Source: Sinorhizobium sp. 6-70
GTDB lineage: Bacteria > Pseudomonadota > Alphaproteobacteria > Rhizobiales > Rhizobiaceae
Length of the DNA: 64,000 nucleotides
Reading direction: 5' to 3'
Assembly: GCF_030124375.1 (NCBI RefSeq)
Contig: NZ_JASKLS010000002.1
Location: forward strand, 129,123-193,122
Positions 45,044 through 52,137 of this stretch are shown here, piece after piece. The translations under genes were made by a program, and so were the position numbers. The notes below the pieces were generated by a model, which made no database searches, was not told the origin of the DNA, and saw only the letters and a program-made list of their open reading frames with translations. Position 1 is the stretch's first letter. Each line of letters begins with the position of its first letter.

Positions 45044-46353
45044 GCTCGGGCGCTCTTCAGCATATCCGATCAACTGAGCAACCGGTGGCGGCCGTTAAGA
45101 TCGCGATGGAGCGCGCGCGGGCCTGTCGCGCCGAAATAAACGCATTTGTCACGCTATCCGACGTTGCCGAGGTTCAGGCTACCGAAAGCGAACGACGCCG
45201 AGCCGATGGAACGGCGCGCCTGCTCGAGGGAGTGCCGGTCGCGGTGAAGGACCTCATCGATACGAAGGATATCGAAACGAGCTATGGCTCGAAGGTTTAC
45301 AGGGGCAACCACCCCACCCAGGATGCCGTCGTCGTGGATACATTGCGCCGAAATGGCGCGATCGTCATTGGCAAGACGACGACACACGAGTTTGCCTGGG
45401 GCGTCACGACAGAGAGCGACGAATTCGGGGATACGCTAAACCCGTGGGACCTGACGACCATCCCCGGAGGGTCGAGCGGCGGAGCCGCCGCGTCGATCGC
45501 CTTCGGCGCGGTCAGCGCAGGTCTTGGAACGGATACCGGTGGATCGGTTCGAATTCCGGCGTCCCTTTGCGGCGTTGTCGGTTTCAAGCCCTCCTTTGGC
45601 CGGCTGCCGACCACCGGGGTCTTTCCGCTCGCTCCCTCTCTGGATCATGTCGGCGTCTTGGGCGCGACAGTCGGAGACATCTCGCGACTGTCGGCTGCCT
45701 TCGGCATCGAGACGGCGCATCGGACGTCTGCGCCACCTGAATTGCTCGCGGTCAGAGAGATGCCAACGGTTCCGCTGGACGAAAGCGTAGCCCTTGCTTT
45801 CGATGTCGCCCTCGACCGCATCTCCGCACAGTTCCCGCTGGAGCTCGCGGCCTCAGCCACAGTATTCGACAACGCGTTCGACATATTTGCGCACATCGTT
45901 CGCTTTGAGGCGGGCGCGATACATCTTGCGCGTCATGACGTGGAATTCATCCGCGCCAACTACTCCGCCGAGAGCTGCGAGAGAGTGGAAGCGGCACTGG
46001 ACCTCAAAATCCACGATTATGCCTATGCCCAAGGCCAGCGCCGCTGCTTCACCAACAGGCTATCGAATTTCCTGGACGACCGCGACTTCCTGCTGTTGCC
46101 GACGACGCCTTGCACCGCACCGAAGCTGCGCACGCGCACGATGGCTATCGGCGAATGGACCGGTACCGCACGGGAAGCGCTTATGACGTATACGTGCCCC
46201 TTCAACCTGTCCGGCTGTCCGGCGATGTCGGTGCCGCTTCGGCACCCATCACTGCGGCTGCCCGTAGGTATGCAGATTGTCGGAAAGCGCGGTCAGGACG
46301 AGAGTCTGCTCGAGTTCGCACGCTGCATCGAAAGCATCATCAAAGCCGAATGA
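45040..46353 (+). CDS. Amidase-signature family hydrolase
   Basis: The ~437-residue enzyme has the amidase-signature catalytic triad: Lys in GVPVAVKDLIDTKDI, the cis-Ser in PGGSSGGAAASIAFG and the nucleophile Ser in GTDTGGSVRIPASLCG. The length is close to GatA-like amidases. The start is GTG 45040 (or 45037), overlapping the dehydrogenase stop, with GGAG upstream; the open frame extends further but lies inside the dehydrogenase gene. The amide substrate is unknown. As a member of this operon it may release an aromatic or formyl-type amine substrate for the later enzymes. Confidence 0.92.
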   Translation: MSSGALQHIRSTEQPVAAVKIAMERARACRAEINAFVTLSDVAEVQATESERRRADGTARLLEGVPVAVKDLIDTKDIETSYGSKVYRGNHPTQDAVVVDTLRRNGAIVIGKTTTHEFAWGVTTESDEFGDTLNPWDLTTIPGGSSGGAAASIAFGAVSAGLGTDTGGSVRIPASLCGVVGFKPSFGRLPTTGVFPLAPSLDHVGVLGATVGDISRLSAAFGIETAHRTSAPPELLAVREMPTVPLDESVALAFDVALDRISAQFPLELAASATVFDNAFDIFAHIVRFEAGAIHLARHDVEFIRANYSAESCERVEAALDLKIHDYAYAQGQRRCFTNRLSNFLDDRDFLLLPTTPCTAPKLRTRTMAIGEWTGTAREALMTYTCPFNLSGCPAMSVPLRHPSLRLPVGMQIVGKRGQDESLLEFARCIESIIKAE

Positions 46354-46382
46354 GCAGGAACGCCAACGCGAGAGGAGACGCT

Positions 46383-47261
46383 ATGTTGGACCATCTTGAA
46401 AATCGCAATTGGCCACAGGGCACTCCCGAGGGCCACACCCCTTACAGCGCATGGCTCAAAGTCGATGAACTACATGCCCTGCAGCAACCCGTGGGCGACC
46501 ATCCCGGCGAGTATGGCTTCATTGTCACGGTCCATATCTCCGAGCTCTGCTGGATGTTGATCATCCGCGAAATCGAGGCGGCGCAACGGCAACTGCGCGA
46601 AGACAAGCTGAGCGACGCCATCAAGACATTGAAACGCGTGGTCAGCCACCACGCGCCACTCAATGCGACCTGGAAGTCAATCTCCTGGATGACGCCGGCG
46701 GACCTCCTTGCCATGTTGTCCATGGTGGTGGAGAAACACGGCCAGGATACCGCCCTGCAGGGCTGTACCTACCGCAGGATGGTCTATCTGCTCGGCATCA
46801 AGCAAGCGCACCATCTGCAGCACTTCGAGCCGCAGCCACATCGCTGGCAGGAACTGAAGGCAGTGCTCGAGTCACCCGGCCTTTACGATGATGTCCTCGC
46901 CTACCTCAACCGTCGCGGAAAAACGGTGTCCGCTTCCGTATTGGACCGCGATTTTTCGCAGCCCTACCAGCCAAGCAAGGACGTGGAAAAGATCTGGCGC
47001 GATATTTATTCTTCGCCGGAAGACGAGGACCTCTGCCAACTCGGCGAGGTACTGACTGACATCGCGGAAGAGTTCACCAACTGGAAGTACCACCACCTGA
47101 TGGCCACGCGGCGGACGTTCGGCCAAAGAGCGGCATATTTTGGCGAGGAAGGCATCTCGTGGCTCACCCCGACACTGGAGGAGTTCCCATTCCCCGAGCT
47201 CTGGAGCGCCAGGACCTGCATCGGCGATCCACCAGTCGGATGCCCCCATCACAAGGCTTAA
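46383..47261 (+). CDS. Tryptophan 2,3-dioxygenase-family haem protein
   Basis: The 292-residue protein carries the TDO pattern: PYSAWLKVDELHALQQPVGD, then YGFIVTVHISELCWMLIIREI (equivalent to the HQxxELWFKxxLxEL block). Near the C-terminus WKYHHLMATRRTFGQ probably includes the haem-ligand His. ATG 46383 has AGAGGAG upstream. The proximal loop lacks the GTGG-type motif of true tryptophan dioxygenase (here FGQRAAYFGEEG), so the substrate may be another indole or aromatic amine. The operon has no kynurenine formamidase or kynureninase, but an amidase lies immediately upstream. Confidence 0.83.
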   Translation: MLDHLENRNWPQGTPEGHTPYSAWLKVDELHALQQPVGDHPGEYGFIVTVHISELCWMLIIREIEAAQRQLREDKLSDAIKTLKRVVSHHAPLNATWKSISWMTPADLLAMLSMVVEKHGQDTALQGCTYRRMVYLLGIKQAHHLQHFEPQPHRWQELKAVLESPGLYDDVLAYLNRRGKTVSASVLDRDFSQPYQPSKDVEKIWRDIYSSPEDEDLCQLGEVLTDIAEEFTNWKYHHLMATRRTFGQRAAYFGEEGISWLTPTLEEFPFPELWSARTCIGDPPVGCPHHKA

Positions 47262-47340
47262 GCAAAAGCGCGAAGTGCTGAGCTTACCGCAAGTGAGATC
47301 TATCAGCGTCAGTTGAGTGCCGAAACCGGGAGGTTGGCAG

Positions 47341-47768
47341 ATGTCAGTTCTTTCGATCCTGAGGGAGAAAAGCGGGTTGTCGTTACCGGAAAACCGCCCA
47401 CCCCGGTCATAGAGATCTGCCAACTTCTTCGTGACCATCGGATCGGCGCGGTGGTCATCGTGGATAACGATAATCACATCGAGGGAATATTCACGGAAAG
47501 GGATGTCGTTGCATGCATTGCCGAGAACGGTATCGAGGCTCTGACGCAGCCGGTAAATACATACATGTGGCGCAACGTACATTCCTGTCAGCTTGATACG
47601 ACCATCGGTGCCGCGATGGATACGATGAACCGGAAGCGCGCGCGGCATCTGCCCGTCGAGCACGATGGTAAGCTCGCCGGAATTGTTTCGATTGGTGACG
47701 TTGTGAAGCACCAGATACGCGCGATGGAATGCGAGGCCGAGTTCATTCGATCCTATATCGCCGGCTAG
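47341..47768 (+). pseudogene. CBS-domain protein, apparently frameshifted near the N-terminus
   Basis: A perfect start (GGGAGG, 7 nt, ATG 47341) opens with MSVLSILREKSG, the usual beginning of stand-alone CBS-pair proteins, but this frame then leaves the homology. The rest of the protein lies in another frame: VVVTGKPPTPVIEICQLLRDHRIGAVVIVDND, GIFTERDVVACI, then the second CBS repeat HLPVEHDGKLAGIVSIGDVVKHQI to the stop at 47768. One missing base in the AGCGGG stretch near 47371-47376 would restore a single 142-residue protein. Translation from TTG 47313 is the only alternative. CBS pairs bind adenosyl nucleotides and regulate partners. Confidence 0.8.
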
Positions 47769-47871
47769 TTGGGCCGGCCAGCAACATTACTCAGATCCCG
47801 GCATCCGCCGTAGCCAACCGCTCGCGGAATCAATACATTGACGGGCCGAGCAATCTATTGCGAGGCCATCG

Positions 47872-48504
47872 ATGCTACGCCTTTATGACAGCCGCTATTC
47901 CGGAAACTCATGGAAGATCCGGATCCTGCTGAATCAGTTGGCCATCCCGTTCGAGCGGATAACGCTGGACCTTGAAAAGGGTCACACGTCCGACCCGCAG
48001 TTCGTATCCAAGAGCAGATTTTCCAGGGTGCCTGTCCTGGAGCTCGAGGACGGGCGCACGATCGTCGAATCCGCGGCCATCCTCTTATACCTCGCGGAAG
48101 GCACAAAATACCTGCCGACTGACCGGTTGGAACGGGCCGAAGTTTTCACCTGGATGTCCTTCGAGCAATGCGACCTGCAGCGTGCCTTGCCGCTGCCCCG
48201 CATGTACCACCTGCGGGGACTGGCCGACCGGATGGCGCAGCAGATCGAGCGTCTCCAGGTCGACGGATATCATAGCCTCGAGAAGCTAGAGCGATGGCTG
48301 GGACAGCACGCCTGGCTCGTCGGCGATGGTTACACGGTCGCAGACCTCGCCGTCTTCACATATGTCAGTCTGGCCCATCAAGGCGGCTATGATATGGGCA
48401 GGTTTCCCGCCATTGCGCGGTGGCTTGCCGATGTCAGAAATGTCCCCGGGTGGATCGATCTCTTCGACGTATCAGCCTACTCGAAATCCCGGGAATGGAA
48501 CTAG
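47872..48504 (+). CDS. Glutathione S-transferase-like protein
   Basis: The 210-residue protein has a thioredoxin-like N-terminal domain (MLRLYDSRYSGNSWKIRILLNQLAIPFERI; the Ser in YSGNS is the likely catalytic residue). SRFSRVPVLELEDGRTIVESAAILLYLAEG includes the glutathione-binding VP and ES motifs. The helical C-terminal domain has DGYTVADLAVFTYVSLAH with the N-capping motif. It is a beta/zeta-like GST. In an aromatic operon it may isomerise or dehalogenate a ring-cleavage product. Confidence 0.9.
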   Translation: MLRLYDSRYSGNSWKIRILLNQLAIPFERITLDLEKGHTSDPQFVSKSRFSRVPVLELEDGRTIVESAAILLYLAEGTKYLPTDRLERAEVFTWMSFEQCDLQRALPLPRMYHLRGLADRMAQQIERLQVDGYHSLEKLERWLGQHAWLVGDGYTVADLAVFTYVSLAHQGGYDMGRFPAIARWLADVRNVPGWIDLFDVSAYSKSREWN

Positions 48505-48622
48505 GCCTCCGCATCGTTCGCGATCCGTGGACAATGTGTGCAAGACGCAAACCTTCTCACTCCCCCCTTTGAATTTTACTCTTTGTTTGTCTCCCACAAG
48601 CAAGAAAACAAGGGGAATAGAG

Positions 48623-49342
48623 ATGAATGCATCGCTTCAGCAGGCAAGCCTCGACCCAGCGTCTGCGGCCCATTTTGTCGACCAGGTCATGACCGCTCGG
48701 ACCGCCAAACGCGGCTTCCTTGACACACCTGTCTCGATCGAGTTGGTTCGGGACATTCTTTCCGTCGCGCGCTATGCACCGAGCTCGAGCAATACGCAGC
48801 CTTGGCAATGCTATGTCCTTGTCGGCGAAGCTCGTGAGCGGATTACTTCGAAGGCGGTCGATATTTTCCGGGCTGGCCCCGAAAAGCTCCAGCCCGAGTA
48901 TCCTTTCTTTCCTCAGCCGCTGCACGAACCCTTTGCCGCTCGATTTAATTGCTTCCGAGGGCGACTCGGTGACGCCGTCGGCGTGCCCCGCAGCGACAAA
49001 TACGGCCGCCTGAAGGATGTTGAACGCCAGTTCCGCTTCTTCGAGGCTCCAGTCGGGTTGATCTTTACAATGGACCGCGGTCTGGAGTTGGCGAGCTTCA
49101 TTTGCTACGGCTGCTTCCTCCAGAACATCATGCTTGCGGCCAAGGCGCGCGGGCTTGACACGTGCGCGCAGCAGATCTGGTCGTTGCAGCACGCCCTGCT
49201 GCGAGAGGAACTCAAGTTCGATGACGGCCAAATGGTGGTTGCGGGCATGTCGCTCGGCTACGCCAACAACGCACTTGCCGAGAACAATATGTGTCTTGAA
49301 AAGCTGCTCGTCGACGAATTCACGATGTTCGTAGAACAATAG
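48623..49342 (+). CDS. Nitroreductase-family FMN oxidoreductase
   Basis: The 239-residue enzyme has the nitroreductase FMN-binding features: FVDQVMTARTAKRGFLDTPVS (Arg-binding start), ILSVARYAPSSSNTQPWQCYVLVG, and LASFICYGCFLQNIMLAAKARGLDTCAQ. The C-terminal region has MSLGYANNALAENNM. It reduces nitro-aromatics or quinones with NAD(P)H. ATG 48623 has AGGGG upstream, and an earlier open frame overlaps the GST gene. A nitroreductase (MhqN) and a ring-cleaving dioxygenase (MhqO) also lie together in the Bacillus quinone response, which supports a similar role for this operon. Confidence 0.9.
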   Translation: MNASLQQASLDPASAAHFVDQVMTARTAKRGFLDTPVSIELVRDILSVARYAPSSSNTQPWQCYVLVGEARERITSKAVDIFRAGPEKLQPEYPFFPQPLHEPFAARFNCFRGRLGDAVGVPRSDKYGRLKDVERQFRFFEAPVGLIFTMDRGLELASFICYGCFLQNIMLAAKARGLDTCAQQIWSLQHALLREELKFDDGQMVVAGMSLGYANNALAENNMCLEKLLVDEFTMFVEQ

Positions 49343-49495
49343 CCAGACGCTACGCTACTACGGAGCCGATCGGCCTCCGTGGTAGCGGTAAATAAACGTA
49401 CACGCGCCTTCACAAAATCGGGGAATGGACAATAATCCATCGGCTCAACTTTTGCCCGCAATGGGGAAAACGCCAGCCTCCGCTCCGAAACAGTG

Positions 49496-50422
49496 ATGTT
49501 CTTTATGTTAGATCTTCGTGATGTATTCTATTACGTGCAGGTTGTTGATCGCCGGGGCTTCACGGCTGCTGGCAGAAGCCTACGGTTGCCGAAATCGACG
49601 CTGAGTCACCGGCTGCGTGAACTCGAGGCCTCCCTCGGCGTTCGTCTCCTCAACAGAAACTCCCGCCAGTTCGGAATGACCGAGGTGGGGAAGGAATTCT
49701 ACCAATATGCCGTCCAGCTCTTGAAAAGCGCCGAAGTCGCCGAAGAGGCGATGCGCCAGCGCTTGAGCGAACCGAGCGGGACAATTCGGTTGACGACTGC
49801 CGTGGAGATCGCCCAGTTCGCTCTCAGGGACCTGCTCCCGGTCTTCCTCAACCGCTATCCCAGGGTGAACATCGTTGAGATCGCGACTGACCAATATGTG
49901 GACATCGTAGGAGAGGGGTTCGATCTGGCGCTCAGGGGTCACACCATGCCATTGCAGGACTCGACCTTGGTGCAACGAGCCATAGCGCACGTTCCGTGGT
50001 ACCTGTTCGCCAGCCCGCAATACCTCGAGACGAACGGCACGCCTGCAGAGCCAGCGGCGCTATCGGACCACGCTACGATCTCGATCGTCAGCAGGACGTC
50101 CCAGACGTGGAACCTGCAGGGATCTCGGGGAGAACAGGTTTCATTGCCGGTTGAGTCCCGCTTCCTCAGCAACAACATGATTGCCCTGAAGGAAGCCGCG
50201 TGCGCTGGCCTGGGAGTTGCTGCGCTTCCGGGCTATATCTGTCGCGAAGAGTTGCAAGCCGGGCGGCTCACTCAAATTCTGCCGGGCTGGATTACCGCGG
50301 ATGCTCGAATGTCGGCGCTCATTCCCTACCGCACCGGTCTGCTTCCCGCGGTTCGGTCGCTTGTAGACTTCCTGGCGGCAGAGGTTCCGAAGATTACGGC
50401 CTTCACGCCCTTCAAATCATAG
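49496..50422 (+). CDS. LysR-family transcriptional regulator
   Basis: The 308-residue regulator has the N-terminal HTH LRDVFYYVQVVDRRGFTAAGRSLRLPKSTLSHRLRELEASLGVRLLNR and an effector domain with GTIRLTTAVEIAQFAL and GFDLALRGHTM. It is of the DmlR/CrgA-like group. ATG 49496 is used although the ribosome binding site is weak; ATG 49505 is possible. It follows the nitroreductase operon on the same strand (153 bp) and is the most likely local regulator of it. Confidence 0.9.
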   Translation: MFFMLDLRDVFYYVQVVDRRGFTAAGRSLRLPKSTLSHRLRELEASLGVRLLNRNSRQFGMTEVGKEFYQYAVQLLKSAEVAEEAMRQRLSEPSGTIRLTTAVEIAQFALRDLLPVFLNRYPRVNIVEIATDQYVDIVGEGFDLALRGHTMPLQDSTLVQRAIAHVPWYLFASPQYLETNGTPAEPAALSDHATISIVSRTSQTWNLQGSRGEQVSLPVESRFLSNNMIALKEAACAGLGVAALPGYICREELQAGRLTQILPGWITADARMSALIPYRTGLLPAVRSLVDFLAAEVPKITAFTPFKS

Positions 50423-50487
50423 CCCGCTCGATCTGCTTGAATGGCGCAGGCCCAACGGCGACAAGACGGGTGCCGCTCCCGGGACCC
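50423..50487. other. Short gap after LysR
   Basis: No gene or clear terminator. Confidence 0.4.
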
Positions 50488-50502
50488 CAAACCAACGTTT
50501 AG
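50488..50502 (+). promoter_or_regulatory. N4-spaced inverted repeat upstream of small RNA 2
   Basis: CAAAC-CAAC-GTTTAG lies about 41-44 bp before the inferred start of the small RNA (TACTCT at 50526-50531 as -10). It is the same box type as at 35048 and 51779. Confidence 0.58.
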
Positions 50503-50537
50503 TTACGCACGGATGCATTTCTACGTACTCTAGCAAC

Positions 50538-50665
50538 GTGGCATGCACCATTGACCACAAGGACGGTTCCCCTCCCCGTCCTAAGGCGGCAAGTCCCTCC
50601 CCCTTCTCCCCGCCGCGGTGCAGCCAAACTGGCCGCCCCTCTTATAATAAGGGGCGGCCATTTTT
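50538..50665 (+). ncRNA. Trans-acting small RNA with anti-Shine-Dalgarno loops (alpha-r14/15-like), copy 2
   Basis: It has the same design as the RNA at 1.56 kb but a different stem sequence. Hairpin 1: AGGACGG (50560-50566) with CCGTCCT (50576-50582), loop TTCCCCTCC. Hairpin 2: GGCGG (50585-50589) with CCGCC (50610-50614), 20-nt loop containing CCCTCCCCC. Hairpin 3: terminator GGCCGCCCCT (50631-50640) with AGGGGCGGCC (50650-50659), then ATTTTTC. The two C-rich loops would pair with ribosome binding sites of target mRNAs. Stem sequences diverge while loops and terminator are kept, which speaks for selection on RNA structure. The length, ~128 nt, fits the alpha-r14 family. The 5' end is inferred. 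Confidence 0.75.
50631..50665 (+). terminator. Intrinsic terminator of small RNA 2
   Basis: A 10-bp perfect stem (50631-50640 with 50650-50659) with a 9-nt loop is followed by a five-T run at 50661-50665. Confidence 0.88.
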
Positions 50666-51004
50666 CGGCGCCAGTGGGGCATCCGTCCCCGCGAGAAGCA
50701 CGCTCACACGCAGATCAGCAAGCCACTCCCGAAGACTGCGTTACGCATGGTTCATCTACTCATTGGCACATGCCCGTCGGGATTGTCGTCACGATCGAAT
50801 GCAGGCGGGCGCTGTTCCGTCAGCAGAGGTAGATCCGGAATCCCGGCATCGGCCTCGCCGAACTTGGATGGCGATCCGCGCATAGCTGCATGATGTCGAG
50901 GAATGGATGCGAGCCCATTCCGCACCGGGGTTTTCGGTTTGGGCCGAATGTCCGGCAATCGCCCATTGCCGCGGCGGCGAGGGAAATGCGGTCGGGGTGA
51001 GCGG

Positions 51005-51397
51005 CTAATCCGTATCCCCACCGCCGTTGTGGTCGCCGACTGCGGACTCGAGCAGCGCAACCAGTTGGTCGGAGTCAATGGGCTTGGACAGAACACCTCG
51101 GGCGCCACCCTGCCTGGCAGCCGTCGTTAACCGCTGATCACGAAAGGCCGTCATGAATATGAGCGGCGTTCGGACACCCTTACCGTTCAATATTTCCAAC
51201 AGCTGCAACCCGTCGATGCCGGGCATTTTAACGTCGGAAATAATGCAGTGAATTGCGCACTGGCTATAAGACTCGAGGAACTCCGACGCGGACGGAAAAG
51301 CGACGGCTTCGTAGCCCAAGGACTCTAACATATCCTTCATCGATTCGCGGAGGGCGTCGTCGTCATCGATAACAGCGATGGTGCATGATTGACTCAA
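51005..51397 (-). CDS. Single-domain response regulator (receiver only)
   Basis: The 130-residue protein consists only of a receiver domain: acidic pocket AVIDDDDALRESMKDML, phospho-acceptor Asp in CIISDVKMPGIDGLQLLEIL, Thr in IFMTAF and Lys in VLSKPIDSDQLVALL. No output domain follows; it ends shortly after in a glycine-rich tail. Its sequence is of the FixJ type, so it may compete for or relay phosphate from the PAS kinases at 52 and 56 kb. The gap to the small RNA and the ~740 bp behind it contain no other gene. Confidence 0.92.
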   Translation of the reverse strand: MSQSCTIAVIDDDDALRESMKDMLESLGYEAVAFPSASEFLESYSQCAIHCIISDVKMPGIDGLQLLEILNGKGVRTPLIFMTAFRDQRLTTAARQGGARGVLSKPIDSDQLVALLESAVGDHNGGGDTD

Positions 51398-51778
51398 GAA
51401 CCTAACTCTAATTCGAAAACTACTTAGGCAGAAGTCTAACCTTCATGCCGTGACCTTCTCAGGCGAAAGCTGCATTCCGTCCAGGCCGGAAGATACAACA
51501 AGTCGCCCCCATTTCGAAATGAGTGCTACATTCATCTCTCCGCTCGGGACATCCCTACCAATGGATATGCCGGAATGTGCTGACATCTCACGCCCCGCAT
51601 GTTGACATGCAGGTCGAAACGATAACGCTGTTTGCCCGCTATTGTTCAGGGCATGGTGCGTTTATTTCCCGACATCCAGGAGACGCGATCAACCTATGCC
51701 ATACTTCAATCATGTGAATTGCCGGGCGTCCTCCTTCAGTCCCGTCGTAAAACTATCACATCGAGACCCGTATTCCGA
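51398..51778. other. Intergenic stretch, no gene seen
   Basis: The region between the receiver gene and the kinase box has no supportable reading frame with a ribosome binding site. Confidence 0.5.
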
Positions 51779-51794
51779 CTAAACGAAAGTTTAG
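51779..51794 (+). promoter_or_regulatory. N4-spaced inverted repeat upstream of the triple-PAS kinase
   Basis: CTAAAC-GAAA-GTTTAG is a perfect 6-bp inverted repeat of the box family. It lies 344 bp before the kinase start, so a long leader would follow. No convincing -10 sequence is visible. Confidence 0.58.
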
Positions 51795-51859
51795 GTTGTC
51801 AAATTCCTGGCCCACACTCCGGCCGCCCATTTGCCCGGCCGACACATCGCCCGGCGCGC

Positions 51860-52000
51860 GACATACGTTCAGTTTCGTCACGTCGCCCCTGCCCTGCACG
51901 GATCCCATGTGGTGCGGCTGGACAACGTCGGGATCAAAACAAGTCGCGTGAGTTCGCCAACCCGGATATTGAAAACAGGTGTTATAAGAAACGCTGATGG
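51860..52000 (+). other. Conserved leader segment upstream of the kinase, copy A
   Basis: This stretch aligns with the segment at 55806-55946 before the other PAS kinase, most clearly in the blocks around 51899-51925 ('cggatcccat') and 51952-51997 ('tcgcca-cccggatat', 'cgctg'). In the last ~45 bp most differences fall on the third position of one frame, reading FANPDIENRCYKKR here and FAIPDIEEKSYTKR there. It may be the remnant or leader end of a small duplicated protein gene, or a structured leader. Confidence 0.45.
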
Positions 52001-52137
52001 GCCCGTAGCGCCAGCGTCTTTTCGAGCGCACAACGGTCGCCGCGGCCCTTCGAACCGCTGCACGTATCTATCCTTGAATCGGTCCCGGTCCAAGGAACCG
52101 TGCAAAAGGCTTCCTTGTCCGGCAGGAGCGGCCGATC

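Noticed and set aside
51632..51997. 121-codon frame before the triple-PAS kinase
   Set aside because: Runs straight through the N4 box at 51779, lacks a ribosome binding site and has no family match, apart from the shared tail noted as a finding.
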